A stretch of DNA of 48,726 nt, taken from an uncultured Eubacterium sp. GTDB taxonomy: Bacteria > Bacillota > Clostridia > Oscillospirales > Acutalibacteraceae. The notes beneath the pieces are model-generated. The model was not told the origin of the DNA. It did no database searches and saw nothing but the letters and a program-made list of their open reading frames with translations. The stretch lies in the NCBI GenBank assembly GCA_944380635.1, contig CALWID010000020.1, positions 1 to 48,726 on the forward strand, given 5' to 3'. Within the stretch, counting starts at the first letter, position 1; each line of letters opens with the position of its first letter. This document shows positions 16,853-26,253 of the stretch, piece by piece. Position numbers and translations under genes: made by a program.

Positions 16853-18529
16853 TCAGTTAAGAACTTTAAAATCTACCTTGCCTACTTTTGTGCGCGGAAG
16901 TTCATCAATATAAACGATTTCCCTCGGCAGGCTCCATTTGGAAAGATTCTGCTCGCCGAAATGCTTAATTTTGGCGGTGAGCTGCTCTTCATCATCTTTG
17001 GCGAATTTCTTGTTTTTAACAACAAAAAGTTTCAGCATGGTTTTGCCGCCGTCCTCTTTGCCGATTACGCAGCAGTCATAAATCTCTGCCATAGACCTGT
17101 ATGTTTCCTCAATAAACGAGGGATAAACAAGATAACCGCTTATCTTATAAACTCTCTTAAGGCGCTGGCGGTAATAAATATCGCCCTTTTCATCTATAAA
17201 GCACATATCGCCCGTGTGGAGCCACACTCTGCCGTCCTCGTGCTTAACAAGCATTTTCGCGGTTTCCTCAGGGTCGTTCCAATAGCCCTGCATAAGAGTC
17301 GGGCCGTAAACGCAGAGTTCGCCGTCCTCCCCTTTAACTTCCTCTGTAGTGCCGGGCTTAACGGTCATTACCTCAATATTATATGTAGGAATACCTATAC
17401 AGCCCTGCGGCGCCTCACGAAGAGGATCTGTAAATGTGCAAACCGTTACGCATTCCGTTAAACCGTAGCCGGTAACAAAATGGCACTTTGCGCCGTTTTC
17501 CTTAAGCAGCCTATCCATTTTTTCCGTAAGGGTATACGGCACAACATCTCCGCCGGAGCCGATAAGTTTCATATTGCTCATATCAATGCCCTTAAGGTAG
17601 CCCGCTTTATATACCTTTTCAAAGAAATCAGGCACGCCGAAAATATAGTTAAGGTGGTATTTTTTGATTGCTTCTGAGCACATTTTAGCGTCAAACTGCG
17701 GCCAAAGGGACTGCGCCATACCAACGCACATGGAAACATGCATACAAAGCGCAAAACCAAAGCCGTGGAAAACAGGAAGAGCGGTAAGCATACCGTCATT
17801 ATCCTGGTCTATCTGCATATCAAGAACGGTTGTAACAACATCAACAAGTTCATACGAAAGATTATTTATATTTTCAGAAGTGAGCATAACGCCCTTGGGA
17901 TTGCCGGTGGTGCCGCCCGTCATCATAATAGCGGCGGTAGCGGTATAATCCGTTTCTGTTTGAGGAACGCCGTTTTCCTTAATATACTCATCGCCCTCTT
18001 TAAGAAAATCCGCCCAGTCAATCAGTTTTTTAACATTTGTTGCAGGTGCGGTTTTGCCCTTAATTTTTTTCTTATAAACAAGATTTGCCATAAAACCGTA
18101 AGGCGTTTTCGGGAAATATGCGGCGGTTTTACACTTAATAACAGTTAAATCGGGGTCATCCTTAAACGCTTTTTCAGACACATCAAAACAAAATGCAAAT
18201 TTAGCGCCGACAAGATTAACTGCGTAATCCGCCTCTGATTTAACTGAAAGCGGGTGCAGCATAGACGCAACTGCGCCGATTTTATTAACGGCGTAAATTG
18301 CGGCAATACACTGCGGCATATTCGGCAGGCAGATAATAACTCTGTCCCCTTTATTAACGCCGTTTGCCTTAAGCGCCGCGGCACATCTGTCCACAAGGGA
18401 TGAAGTTTCATTCCAGGTTAATGTATTATTGTAATAATAAAGGCAGGGATTATTGCCCCTTTCCTTTACTGAATTTTCAAATTGTTGATACATTGTAGTT
18501 CTGACATTATACTTTGATGTGTATTCCAT
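16853..18529 (-). CDS. Acyl-CoA synthetase-like AMP-forming ligase
   Basis: A 558-residue member of the adenylate-forming superfamily. The start at 18529 (MEYTSKYN) is chosen because GGAG lies about ten bases upstream; the frame extends 24 codons further without a better site. Motifs in order are MTGGTTGNPKGVML (ATP phosphate loop), VTGYGLTECV, LHTGDMCFIDEKG, and the C-terminal lysine loop PRTKVGKVDFK. Such enzymes activate a carboxylate to an acyl-AMP and then usually a CoA thioester; the length fits fatty acid or aryl acid ligases. The acid used cannot be told from the sequence. It stands alone, divergent from the DUF2238 gene. Confidence 0.88.
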   Translation of the reverse strand: MEYTSKYNVRTTMYQQFENSVKERGNNPCLYYYNNTLTWNETSSLVDRCAAALKANGVNKGDRVIICLPNMPQCIAAIYAVNKIGAVASMLHPLSVKSEADYAVNLVGAKFAFCFDVSEKAFKDDPDLTVIKCKTAAYFPKTPYGFMANLVYKKKIKGKTAPATNVKKLIDWADFLKEGDEYIKENGVPQTETDYTATAAIMMTGGTTGNPKGVMLTSENINNLSYELVDVVTTVLDMQIDQDNDGMLTALPVFHGFGFALCMHVSMCVGMAQSLWPQFDAKMCSEAIKKYHLNYIFGVPDFFEKVYKAGYLKGIDMSNMKLIGSGGDVVPYTLTEKMDRLLKENGAKCHFVTGYGLTECVTVCTFTDPLREAPQGCIGIPTYNIEVMTVKPGTTEEVKGEDGELCVYGPTLMQGYWNDPEETAKMLVKHEDGRVWLHTGDMCFIDEKGDIYYRQRLKRVYKISGYLVYPSFIEETYRSMAEIYDCCVIGKEDGGKTMLKLFVVKNKKFAKDDEEQLTAKIKHFGEQNLSKWSLPREIVYIDELPRTKVGKVDFKVLN

Positions 18530-18769
18530 TTGAATAATTCTCCATTTCTGATTTTTGGTAATTTCCTGTTTAATTTTAATAAAACCAACGCAAACTTGCA
18601 ATATAAAAATTAAATATTTATCATTTGTTTATAACTTATTAATTTTTTTATACAAACAATCGTGCAGTGTTAAGAATTTATATTAAAAAAGCATTGAAAA
18701 AGCGGAAATAAGAACTTATTTTTTTATTAAAACTTCTGATTTTTGAATGTTTGCTGTTTTTTATTGTAT

Positions 18770-18797
18770 TTGACTTTTGCGGCTTTTATGCTATATT
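18770..18797 (+). promoter_or_regulatory. Probable promoter of the DUF2238 gene
   Basis: TTGACT (18770-18775) and TATATT (18792-18797) are separated by 16 bases, some 40 bases ahead of the ATG at 18840, in an AT-rich divergent intergenic region. Confidence 0.5.
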
Positions 18798-18839
18798 ATA
18801 TTAGTTACTTAAACACGCGGAAAGGCTATGTGAACAGAT

Positions 18840-19544
18840 ATGGCATATAAAATAAAAAAGCACCCCACAAAAAGTATACCGAAAGCGCAGTTTGCCTTTT
18901 GGATAATAACACGCATTGCGCTGATTATCTGCGCGGCGTATTCGTTCATAACCGGCGATGTTGTTATGGGCTTTGAATCTGTTTTCTGCTTTATATTTAC
19001 TCATTTGTGGGATATGTTTCAGGTGTTCGGCAACGGCTCGTTTATAGAGGAGGTGCCGCCGCTTTCACAAACCCTGCTGAATATTATTATATTTATAGGT
19101 ATAGTAATAGGCTCTTATATGGGGCTGTTTGATAAAATATCTTGGTTTGATAATTTTATGCACATTCTTTCAGGATTTGTATGCGCGTCTTTCGGCTATG
19201 ATTTTGCCTGCATAATTCAGCGCAAAAAGGGTCAGTGCGCCGCAACGCTTGCCGCCATATTCGGGCTTATGTTTGCGCTTTCCATTGCCGTTGGGTGGGA
19301 ATTTTACGAATTTCTTATGGATACTCTGCACGGCACTAACCTTCAACTTGCCAAAGCGGGCGAGGAAACCGCTATGTTTGACCTTTCAAAATATAACGGC
19401 GAATACGGCTACCTTGGGCTGGTTGATACTATGACGGATATGATGATGAACGCCGTGGGCGGAATTGCGGGTATGATATTTATGATAATACTGCGAAACC
19501 GCAAGAAGGGCAAAAAAAATAAAACGGAAAACAAAAGCAAATAA
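18840..19544 (+). CDS. DUF2238 (YjdF-like) membrane protein
   Basis: A 234-residue protein with about six membrane segments and a highly basic tail. It carries the patterns typical of DUF2238: FDNFMHILSGF, VGWEFYEF and DTMTDMMMNAVGG, which place several conserved Asp, His and Glu residues at the membrane edge. The family has no established biochemical role. The ribosome binding site is weak: GGAAAGG is about 14 bases from the ATG, and the nearer in-frame starts run straight into stops. It is followed by two tandem terminators, so it is not cotranscribed with spoIIE. Confidence 0.82.
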   Translation: MAYKIKKHPTKSIPKAQFAFWIITRIALIICAAYSFITGDVVMGFESVFCFIFTHLWDMFQVFGNGSFIEEVPPLSQTLLNIIIFIGIVIGSYMGLFDKISWFDNFMHILSGFVCASFGYDFACIIQRKKGQCAATLAAIFGLMFALSIAVGWEFYEFLMDTLHGTNLQLAKAGEETAMFDLSKYNGEYGYLGLVDTMTDMMMNAVGGIAGMIFMIILRNRKKGKKNKTENKSK

Positions 19545-19556
19545 CTGCACGCACAA

Positions 19557-19637
19557 GGCGCCGCACATTCCGCGCGGCGTTCAGGCTGTCTTTTTTTGCA
19601 GTTTAAGCGCCGCACATTACGCGCGGCGCTTTTTTTT
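19557..19637 (+). terminator. Two tandem near-identical terminators
   Basis: The sequence GCGCCGCACATTmCGCGCGGCG occurs twice, at 19559-19580 and 19607-19628, each time followed by a run of seven or eight T (directly in the second copy, after 11 bases in the first). The second has a nine-bp stem AAGCGCCGC/GCGGCGCTT. The pair looks like a local duplication. Confidence 0.8.
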
Positions 19638-19829
19638 GCGCCCAAATTCAAAATCTTTTTCCCTTATTTATATCAAACGGGTGCGCCGCCGTTTAAACTG
19701 CCGGCGGCTAAACCGCCTAATGGCTACAACTAAAGCACATAATTTCAGCACGCCCCGAGTTATGACAATTTTTTTATTTTTATTGATATATACTCATACC
19801 GTGTTATTAAAAATGCGGATGTGAAAAAT

Positions 19830-21959
19830 ATGAAAACGGCTGTTAAAAAGGAAAAAATAAGCGAAATTAAGAAAGCGGTGAAAAGCAAAAAAGCACGCGC
19901 CGTGTTTGAGGGCGCGGCATATTTTGCCGCCGCTTTTGTGCTGGCGCAAAATATTGTGCTGCAAAGCATTTCACCGTTTGCCGTATCTCTTATTTCCGTT
20001 TCAAAAAAGAAAAATTATTTTTATTCCGCCGCCGGCGCGGCTTTGGGGTATCTTGTTTTCCGCCCGCAGGATTTTGCGCGCTGCGCAGCCGCCGTGCTGA
20101 TAGTTTTTTTGGGCGCGCTTGCGCTTGATTTGGCAGACTGCAAAACAGCCGTGCTGCTGCCTATGACCATATCTTTCTGCGCCGTTGCGGCAACGGGATT
20201 TGTGGTGGATATAAAAACAGGCGGCGCCGCCGCGGACTATGCGCTTACCGCGGCGCAGAGCATACTTGCAGGCGGCGGCTCGTTTTTCTTTTACAGAGCG
20301 CTGAACTGCAGCCTGCGCCGCTTTCGGCTTAGGGCTCTGCCGGCGTCCGACCTGACCTGCATTGTTATATCCTGCGCTCTGCTGCTTATGAGCCTTTCAA
20401 GAATATCAATAGGCGGCTTTGCGCCCGCCCGCTGCGCGGCGTTGCTATTAGTGCTTTTAACGGTGCGTTACGGCTCTGACCGCCTTGGAATAATGCTTGC
20501 GCTCAGCGCCGGATTCGCCTTTTCTCTCGGCGCGGAGGACGCTCTTTTTTTAACCGGCTCATACGGCTTTTCCGCTTTGCTCGCCTGCCTTTTCTGCCCG
20601 TTCGGCTCTGCCCCGTGCGCGCTTTCATTTTGTGTTTCCTCTGCGCTTTTTACGGTTGCCGCCGGTGCGGGAATCCCATATTTTTTAGAAAGCGCCGCGG
20701 CGTGCGCCGTGCTTGCGCTTTTCCCGAAAGCGTGGGGCGAAAAGGTTGAATCATTCTTTCGCGGCGGTGAAAATATTACGCCGGACGGCTCTTTGCGCCA
20801 AAGCCTGGTTATGAGGCTGCGCTTTGCCTCCGGCGCAATAAACTATATAAGCGAAAGCGTAAACGAAGTGCGCGAAAAAATAGACGAAATGAACAGCCGC
20901 AGAGCAATGAGCGCCCGGAATAAAATGAGCGACGCGGAATTTCTTTCCCGCGAAATTATAAACGAAAAAACGAACGAGATAAGAATGGTTGCGGCAGACC
21001 AGTTTTTTTCCATTTCCGATATGCTGGCAGACCTTGCGCGCGAATTTGACGAAGCGGAATTTTTTGATACCGTTGCCGCAGGCAGAATAAGACGCGCGCT
21101 GGGCGAATATGATATATACCCCAAGAGTATTTCCGTTATAGAGGATAAATACGGCCGTGTGCGGGTTGAAATACTTACCGGCGGGCGGGAAACGGGATTT
21201 TCCGATTCCAAACTGCAAAAGGAAATTTCAAAAGCGTGCTCACGATACCTTGATAAATGCACCGTTACCCATTTTAAGGACGATACAATGGTAACATTTA
21301 CGGAAAAGCCGAATTACTCCGTTGAAATCGGATTTGCCCAGCACAGCGCCGAGGGCAACCTTTGCGGCGACACGATAAAAACCATTAACGACGGCCACGG
21401 CAGAAGCGTGCTTATAATCAGCGACGGTATGGGGCAGGGCGGCAGAGCGGCTATTGACGGCGCAATGGGCGCAGGGCTGCTTTCAAAACTGCTTGCGGCG
21501 GGATTTGGGTTTGACAGCGCGCTGAAAGTTGTAAATTCTGCGCTGCTGGTAAAATCGGGGGACGAGAGCCTTGCAACGCTTGACTGCGCCTGCATAGATT
21601 TATTTACGGGCAGGGTTGAGTTATACAAAGCGGGCGCGCCGGCAACATATCTTGTAAAAGGAAACAAAGTAACGAAATGCGAACTTTCATCAATGCCGGC
21701 GGGAATTTTAAGAAATATTGAATTTGCAAAACGCACCGCCGCGCTTGGGGACGGCGATTTGGTGGTTATGGTGAGCGACGGCATTACGGAGCCGGGAGGT
21801 GAATGGCTGCCCGCTATGCTTTCCGGCGCGGAAGAAATGACCGCCGGGCAGATAGCGGATGAAATAATTAAAACCGCTATTAATTTAACTAAAAATACGC
21901 GGCAGGACGATATGAGCGTTATTGCGGCAAGAATACACAGATTTGAAGATGAGTTTTAG
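19830..21959 (+). CDS. spoIIE: Stage II sporulation protein E (SpoIIE-like phosphatase)
   Basis: A protein of about 709 residues; the Bacillus subtilis protein has 827. The ATG at 19830 is preferred because GGATGTGA lies four bases upstream; a GTG at 19821 is also possible. The N-terminal 310 residues hold about eight to ten membrane segments. A linker follows, and then a PP2C-type SpoIIE phosphatase domain with the metal-binding IISDGMGQGGRA and VMVSDGITEPGG. SpoIIE dephosphorylates the anti-anti-sigma factor SpoIIAA and so switches on sigma-F in the forespore. It is the main evidence that this organism makes spores. glmS follows after only 17 bases. Confidence 0.92.
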   Translation: MKTAVKKEKISEIKKAVKSKKARAVFEGAAYFAAAFVLAQNIVLQSISPFAVSLISVSKKKNYFYSAAGAALGYLVFRPQDFARCAAAVLIVFLGALALDLADCKTAVLLPMTISFCAVAATGFVVDIKTGGAAADYALTAAQSILAGGGSFFFYRALNCSLRRFRLRALPASDLTCIVISCALLLMSLSRISIGGFAPARCAALLLVLLTVRYGSDRLGIMLALSAGFAFSLGAEDALFLTGSYGFSALLACLFCPFGSAPCALSFCVSSALFTVAAGAGIPYFLESAAACAVLALFPKAWGEKVESFFRGGENITPDGSLRQSLVMRLRFASGAINYISESVNEVREKIDEMNSRRAMSARNKMSDAEFLSREIINEKTNEIRMVAADQFFSISDMLADLAREFDEAEFFDTVAAGRIRRALGEYDIYPKSISVIEDKYGRVRVEILTGGRETGFSDSKLQKEISKACSRYLDKCTVTHFKDDTMVTFTEKPNYSVEIGFAQHSAEGNLCGDTIKTINDGHGRSVLIISDGMGQGGRAAIDGAMGAGLLSKLLAAGFGFDSALKVVNSALLVKSGDESLATLDCACIDLFTGRVELYKAGAPATYLVKGNKVTKCELSSMPAGILRNIEFAKRTAALGDGDLVVMVSDGITEPGGEWLPAMLSGAEEMTAGQIADEIIKTAINLTKNTRQDDMSVIAARIHRFEDEF

Positions 21960-21976
21960 TTTTTCGGAGTGATACT

Positions 21977-23794
21977 ATGTGCGGAATTATAGGATATATA
22001 GGCAGAAGCGAAGCCACGGGAATACTTATTAAAGGGCTTAAAGGGCTTGAATACAGAGGGTATGACAGCGGCGGAATAGGCGTTTTAAACGGCAAAGAAC
22101 TTACCGTTGTGAAAGCGGCGGGAGAGATAAAAAATTTGGAAAAGAAACTGAAAGACTGCCGTGCGCCGGGACGCCTGGGCATAGGGCACACCCGCTGGGC
22201 AACACACGGCGCGGCAAACGAAACAAACGCCCACCCGCAGGTGAGCGCTCATTTTGCCGTTGTGCACAACGGCATTATTGAAAATTACAGGGAAATAAAA
22301 GAAAGCCTGATAATGAGCGGCTTTACTTTTAACAGCGATACGGACACGGAAGTTGTACCGAAACTGCTTGAACTTAATTATTCCGGCAGTGTTGAAGATG
22401 CGCTTAAAAAAACTCTGCCGCTGCTAAAAGGTTCTTACGCGCTGGGCATAATATGCACTGAAAAGAGCGATACGCTTTACTGCGCCAAAAACGGCTCCCC
22501 GCTCATAATAGGAGCGGGAAACGGTGAAAACTATATATCTTCGGACATAAATCCGCTGCTTGGCAGAACGGACAAAGCCGTTTATCTTGACGACGGCGAA
22601 ACGGCGCGCATCTCTGCTGATGAAATAACCGTATTCGGCAAAGATTTTGAGCCTGTTGAAAAAGAGATTAAATCCGTTGAACTGCCGCAGTCCTCCGCAA
22701 GCAAGGGAAATTTTGAGCATTTTATGCTTAAAGAAATATACGAGCAGCCCGCCGCTGTTGCCGCCACGCTTGACAGCGTAACAAACGGCGAAAACATAGT
22801 GTTTCGTGATTTTCCTTTTACGGATGATGAAATTAAAAACCTGAGCAGAATATATATAATCGGCTGCGGCTCAGCCTACCATGTTGGGCTTATGGCAAAA
22901 TACGCTTTTGAAAAGATTGCCAAAATACCATGCTTTGCCGAGTACGCCGGAGAATTCAGGTATGAAGAGCCGGTGCTTGACAGCCGCTGCCTTGTTGTGA
23001 TAATAAGCCAAAGCGGCGAAACGGCAGACAGCCTTGCCGCCCTGAAACAAGCGCGCGAACACGGCGCAAAAACCATAAGCATAGTAAATGTTGCCGAAAG
23101 TTCCATAGCCAAAATGAGCGAATACAGCCTGCTTACCAAAGCGGGGCCGGAAATTGCCGTTGCCACAACTAAGGCATTTTCCTGCCAGGCGGCAATGCTT
23201 AATATGCTTTGTGTTTATATTGCTCTGCACCGCGGAGCATGCTCCGCCGTATTTGCGGAGATTGCCCTGAATATGAGCCTGCTGCTGCCCAAAAAAATAC
23301 AGCGCGTTTTAAATAATACGGAAAAAATAAAAGAAACGGCTATGCGTATAAAAGATACGGACAAATGTTTTTTCCTTGGCAGAAACGCTGATTACGCGGC
23401 GGCGCTTGAAGGCGCGCTGAAACTGAAAGAGATAAGTTATATAGACTGCGTGGGCTGCCCCGCCAGCGAACTTAAGCACGGCACTATAAGCCTGATAGAA
23501 AAAGGAACCGTGTGCTTTGGCATAATAAGCAGCCGCCGTCTGCTGCCGAAAACGGTTTCAAACCTTCAGGAAGTAATTTCCAGAGGGGCGGATGTTACGG
23601 TATTCGCGCCGGAAAGCCTCGGCAACAGCCTCGGCGAATTTACAAAAGTTATAACATACCCTGATATAATTGAGTTTTTGACCCCGTCGCTTGAAATAGT
23701 GCCGCTGCAAATGCTTGCTTATTACACGGCAAAGGAAAAGGGGCTTCCCATAGATAAGCCCCGAAACCTTGCAAAATCAGTAACCGTGGAATAA
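21977..23794 (+). CDS. glmS: Glutamine--fructose-6-phosphate aminotransferase
   Basis: A 605-residue enzyme of normal length. Cys2 after the initiator Met (MCGIIGYIG) is the glutaminase nucleophile. The N-terminal domain also has RGYDSGG and GHTRWATHG. Two SIS sugar-isomerase domains follow (YIIGCGSAYHVGL, ISQSGETADSL, AVATTKAF, and the C-terminal KPRNLAKSVTVE). It makes glucosamine-6-phosphate for peptidoglycan. GGAGTGAT precedes the ATG. The gap to spoIIE is 17 bases, so there is no room for the glmS ribozyme that controls this gene in many Firmicutes. Confidence 0.96.
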   Translation: MCGIIGYIGRSEATGILIKGLKGLEYRGYDSGGIGVLNGKELTVVKAAGEIKNLEKKLKDCRAPGRLGIGHTRWATHGAANETNAHPQVSAHFAVVHNGIIENYREIKESLIMSGFTFNSDTDTEVVPKLLELNYSGSVEDALKKTLPLLKGSYALGIICTEKSDTLYCAKNGSPLIIGAGNGENYISSDINPLLGRTDKAVYLDDGETARISADEITVFGKDFEPVEKEIKSVELPQSSASKGNFEHFMLKEIYEQPAAVAATLDSVTNGENIVFRDFPFTDDEIKNLSRIYIIGCGSAYHVGLMAKYAFEKIAKIPCFAEYAGEFRYEEPVLDSRCLVVIISQSGETADSLAALKQAREHGAKTISIVNVAESSIAKMSEYSLLTKAGPEIAVATTKAFSCQAAMLNMLCVYIALHRGACSAVFAEIALNMSLLLPKKIQRVLNNTEKIKETAMRIKDTDKCFFLGRNADYAAALEGALKLKEISYIDCVGCPASELKHGTISLIEKGTVCFGIISSRRLLPKTVSNLQEVISRGADVTVFAPESLGNSLGEFTKVITYPDIIEFLTPSLEIVPLQMLAYYTAKEKGLPIDKPRNLAKSVTVE

Positions 23795-23925
23795 AATGCA
23801 GATAAAAGCGCTTAAGCAAGAAGATAAAAGCGAAATCGTTTTTTTAGGGCGGATTTTCCGCCGTGCTTTGTTAAAATTCTTATTAATCCAAAAGAATTAA
23901 CTGCGTTTTGCGCCTTGTCTGCTCA

Positions 23926-25233
23926 TCAATCCGCTCCTCTGTTTTCAGGAGCGGGAAAAACGATTATTACTCTGAAAGTTTTTGAAATTCCGTCATACAT
24001 CCATTCACAGTCGCCCCCGTATTTTTCGGCGGCGGCTTTTATATTTTTAGTGCCGATTCCATGTATGCCGCCCGTTTTGGTGGAAATAAGCCTGCCGTTT
24101 TTGGTTTTCGGCTCCTCCGGGCAGGAATTTGAAATATCAATAATCCTTTTTGAACTTTCATTTCTTTTTATTATAAGCGATATTCTGCCGCGCAGCGTTT
24201 TGGCGGCGGCTTCCATAGCGTTATCAAGCAGATTATTCATAAGCGAGGATAAATCAAAATCATCCATAAATTTAAGATTTTCGGAATATGTTTCCGCAGT
24301 AAAATCAATTCCGCTGCTTTCGCACAAAGTGGTGTATTTGCTTAAAATAAGATCCAGCATATGATTTGAAGTTTTGCCTATGTATTCATATTTTTCAACG
24401 CTGCCGTAAACGCCGTCTATATATTTGCTGACCTGCGGCGAATCCGCAAGACTTTTTACGGCGGAAAGGTGATTTTTAAAATCGTGCACAAGACGCTCAA
24501 GAGAAATATTTTTCTTTTCCAGCATTTCAAGATATGCCATATCCTGCTTTTCCTTTTGTCCCGCTATCTGAAGTTCCAAAACGGCATGGGAATTTTTTTG
24601 CATATTTTCATAAAGCCAAAAAACAATTATATTTGTAATAAGCAGCAAAAACATAAACGCGCTGCACAAAAAGCCGGCAAGCGGCTCAAGCGGAGAAGTG
24701 CCTATAAAATAATTAAGCAGCAGAGCGCAGAAAACGCTGCTGAGCGGCAAAATCATAAGCAGCCAGTATTTGCCGTAATCATATTCCGCTTTATTTTTCC
24801 GCGCAACGGCATATATTATTTTCATAGCCAAAAAGAACAGCGTTTTGCATATAACTATATTTACTGCAAAAAGGAAAATGCTGTTGTTATAATGATTAGG
24901 CGTTTCGCCCAGCAGCGCCGAATTTGCGTAAATTGTTATCATATCCGTTGCCAGCATTGCGGCGGCTGCAACCGAGCAGTGAAATAAAGCGGATTTAAGC
25001 CTTATATCAAAGCAGATAAAAGAAAGCGCCGTATTTACCGCAAGAAAAGCGGCTCCGTTTACAATAAAACTGCGCGGCGCAAGGCAGTACACGCCGAAAA
25101 GCAGTATATATCCGGCAATATAGATAAGCGCCGTTTTGCAGGTTTTAAATTTCTGCTCAAACATATTTTTAAAATAATTAAGCATTATAAGCAATTCAAC
25201 TATAAACAGCAATGTCATAAAAACAAGTTTCAT
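23926..25233 (-). CDS. AgrC-like sensor histidine kinase (GHKL type)
   Basis: A protein of about 435 residues, starting at the ATG at 25233 with AGGTTAGGA upstream. Residues 1-200 hold about six membrane segments, as in quorum-sensing kinases of the AgrC group. A coiled-coil linker follows, then the phosphoacceptor region LVHDFKNHLSAVKS, the N-box LMNNLLDNAMEAA and the glycine-rich GGIHGIGTKNIKAAA. It is downstream of a LytTR regulator gene with a hairpin between them. No AgrB-like protease or peptide gene is nearby, so the signal is unknown. Confidence 0.85.
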   Translation of the reverse strand: MKLVFMTLLFIVELLIMLNYFKNMFEQKFKTCKTALIYIAGYILLFGVYCLAPRSFIVNGAAFLAVNTALSFICFDIRLKSALFHCSVAAAAMLATDMITIYANSALLGETPNHYNNSIFLFAVNIVICKTLFFLAMKIIYAVARKNKAEYDYGKYWLLMILPLSSVFCALLLNYFIGTSPLEPLAGFLCSAFMFLLLITNIIVFWLYENMQKNSHAVLELQIAGQKEKQDMAYLEMLEKKNISLERLVHDFKNHLSAVKSLADSPQVSKYIDGVYGSVEKYEYIGKTSNHMLDLILSKYTTLCESSGIDFTAETYSENLKFMDDFDLSSLMNNLLDNAMEAAAKTLRGRISLIIKRNESSKRIIDISNSCPEEPKTKNGRLISTKTGGIHGIGTKNIKAAAEKYGGDCEWMYDGISKTFRVIIVFPAPENRGAD

Positions 25234-25248
25234 AAATCCTAACCTTTC

Positions 25249-25295
25249 ATAAAAAAGCCTTACATCCCGCCGGCTCAGAGCGGGGCGCAAGGCTT
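25249..25295 (-). terminator. Terminator-like hairpin between response regulator and kinase
   Basis: On the minus strand AAGCCTT...CCCGC pairs with GCGGG...AAGGCTT, and six T follow directly. It starts at the regulator's stop codon and ends just before the kinase's ribosome binding site. Only part of the transcripts may read through into the kinase. Confidence 0.7.
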
Positions 25296-26001
25296 ACTGA
25301 GTGCTTTGAAACAGAAAATAGCGCTTTCTGAATTCAGACTGCCTGTTTGCCGAAACCGGCACGCTGAATTCACCTTGGGGGCATTTCACAATTACCTGGG
25401 CGCGCCTGTATGAGTCTATATAATTAAGGTTTACTATATAACTTGAATGAGGCGAAATAAAATAGGACGCCCGCAGCCGCTCTTTCCAGAGCGATATTTT
25501 ATCCCCTGAAAGATATATTCCGCCGGCGGCGATAATCTTTGTTTTTCTGCCGCTGATTTCTACCAGCGCAATTTCCCTTTCGGGTATGCGCAGCACTTCT
25601 CCCGTTTTTGCCTGCACAAAAGTAACGCTGCTTTCATCAAGTTTTTGGGCGGCGCCGTCAAGAGCGTCAAAAAGCCGCCGGGTATCTGCCGGCTTGCGAA
25701 AAAATCTGAAAGCATTAAGGTCAAAAGCGTCGTCAAGATACCTTTCATACGCCGTTACTATAAAAATAATGACGCGCGAATTTTTCTTTTTGAGTTCCCG
25801 GCCTACATCTATGCCGTTTTCGCCGCTGAGTTCAACATCCAAAAACGCAATATCAAAAGGAACGCCGCTTTTGACAATATCCTTGCCGCTTGTAAACTCA
25901 TAAAGTTCAAGCGGAATATGCCTGCTGCCGAAATAAAACGATATTTTTTGTTTCAAATCTTCCAAACTGCTTTTATTATCATCACAAACGGCTACATTCA
26001 C
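25294..26001 (-). CDS. LytTR-family response regulator (AgrA-like)
   Basis: A 235-residue regulator with a GTG start and AGGGG about ten bases upstream. The receiver domain has the acidic pair Asp7/Asp8, the phosphorylation site Asp55 (IAFLDVELSG) and the conserved Thr and Lys region (FIVTAYERY, FFRKP). The C-terminal half is a LytTR DNA-binding domain (ISPHSSYIVNLNYIDSYRR). Such regulators bind pairs of short direct repeats in promoters. The cognate kinase is the next gene. The set of controlled genes is not visible here. Confidence 0.9.
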   Translation of the reverse strand: MNVAVCDDNKSSLEDLKQKISFYFGSRHIPLELYEFTSGKDIVKSGVPFDIAFLDVELSGENGIDVGRELKKKNSRVIIFIVTAYERYLDDAFDLNAFRFFRKPADTRRLFDALDGAAQKLDESSVTFVQAKTGEVLRIPEREIALVEISGRKTKIIAAGGIYLSGDKISLWKERLRASYFISPHSSYIVNLNYIDSYRRAQVIVKCPQGEFSVPVSANRQSEFRKRYFLFQSTQ

Positions 26002-26205
26002 GCTGAATCAACCCCTTTAACGAATACATTTTCAATATATCATATAAATCATCTTAACGCAATCTTAATTTAAAAAAGTTATTAAAATAACACCTCTTTT
26101 GATATATCTTATTTTAACGCCGAATGAAAATTTTTAACCGCGCGGTTCAAAATAAAAATCCCATGCAAAACGCGCGCTGCTGCGGCAAGGGGAAAATTTT
26201 ATAAA

Positions 26206-26241
26206 ATAAAAAAAGCCGCCCGGGGCAGCGCTCGGGCGGCA
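26206..26241 (-). terminator. Terminator at the end of the seven-gene operon
   Basis: An eight-bp GC stem, GCCGCCCG/CGGGCGGC, followed on the minus strand by seven T, directly after the DUF1667 stop. Confidence 0.9.
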
Positions 26242-26253
26242 GAATTATTAATA

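Noticed and set aside
21960-21976. glmS ribozyme
   Set aside because: The gap between spoIIE and glmS is only 17 bases, and the ribozyme needs well over 100.
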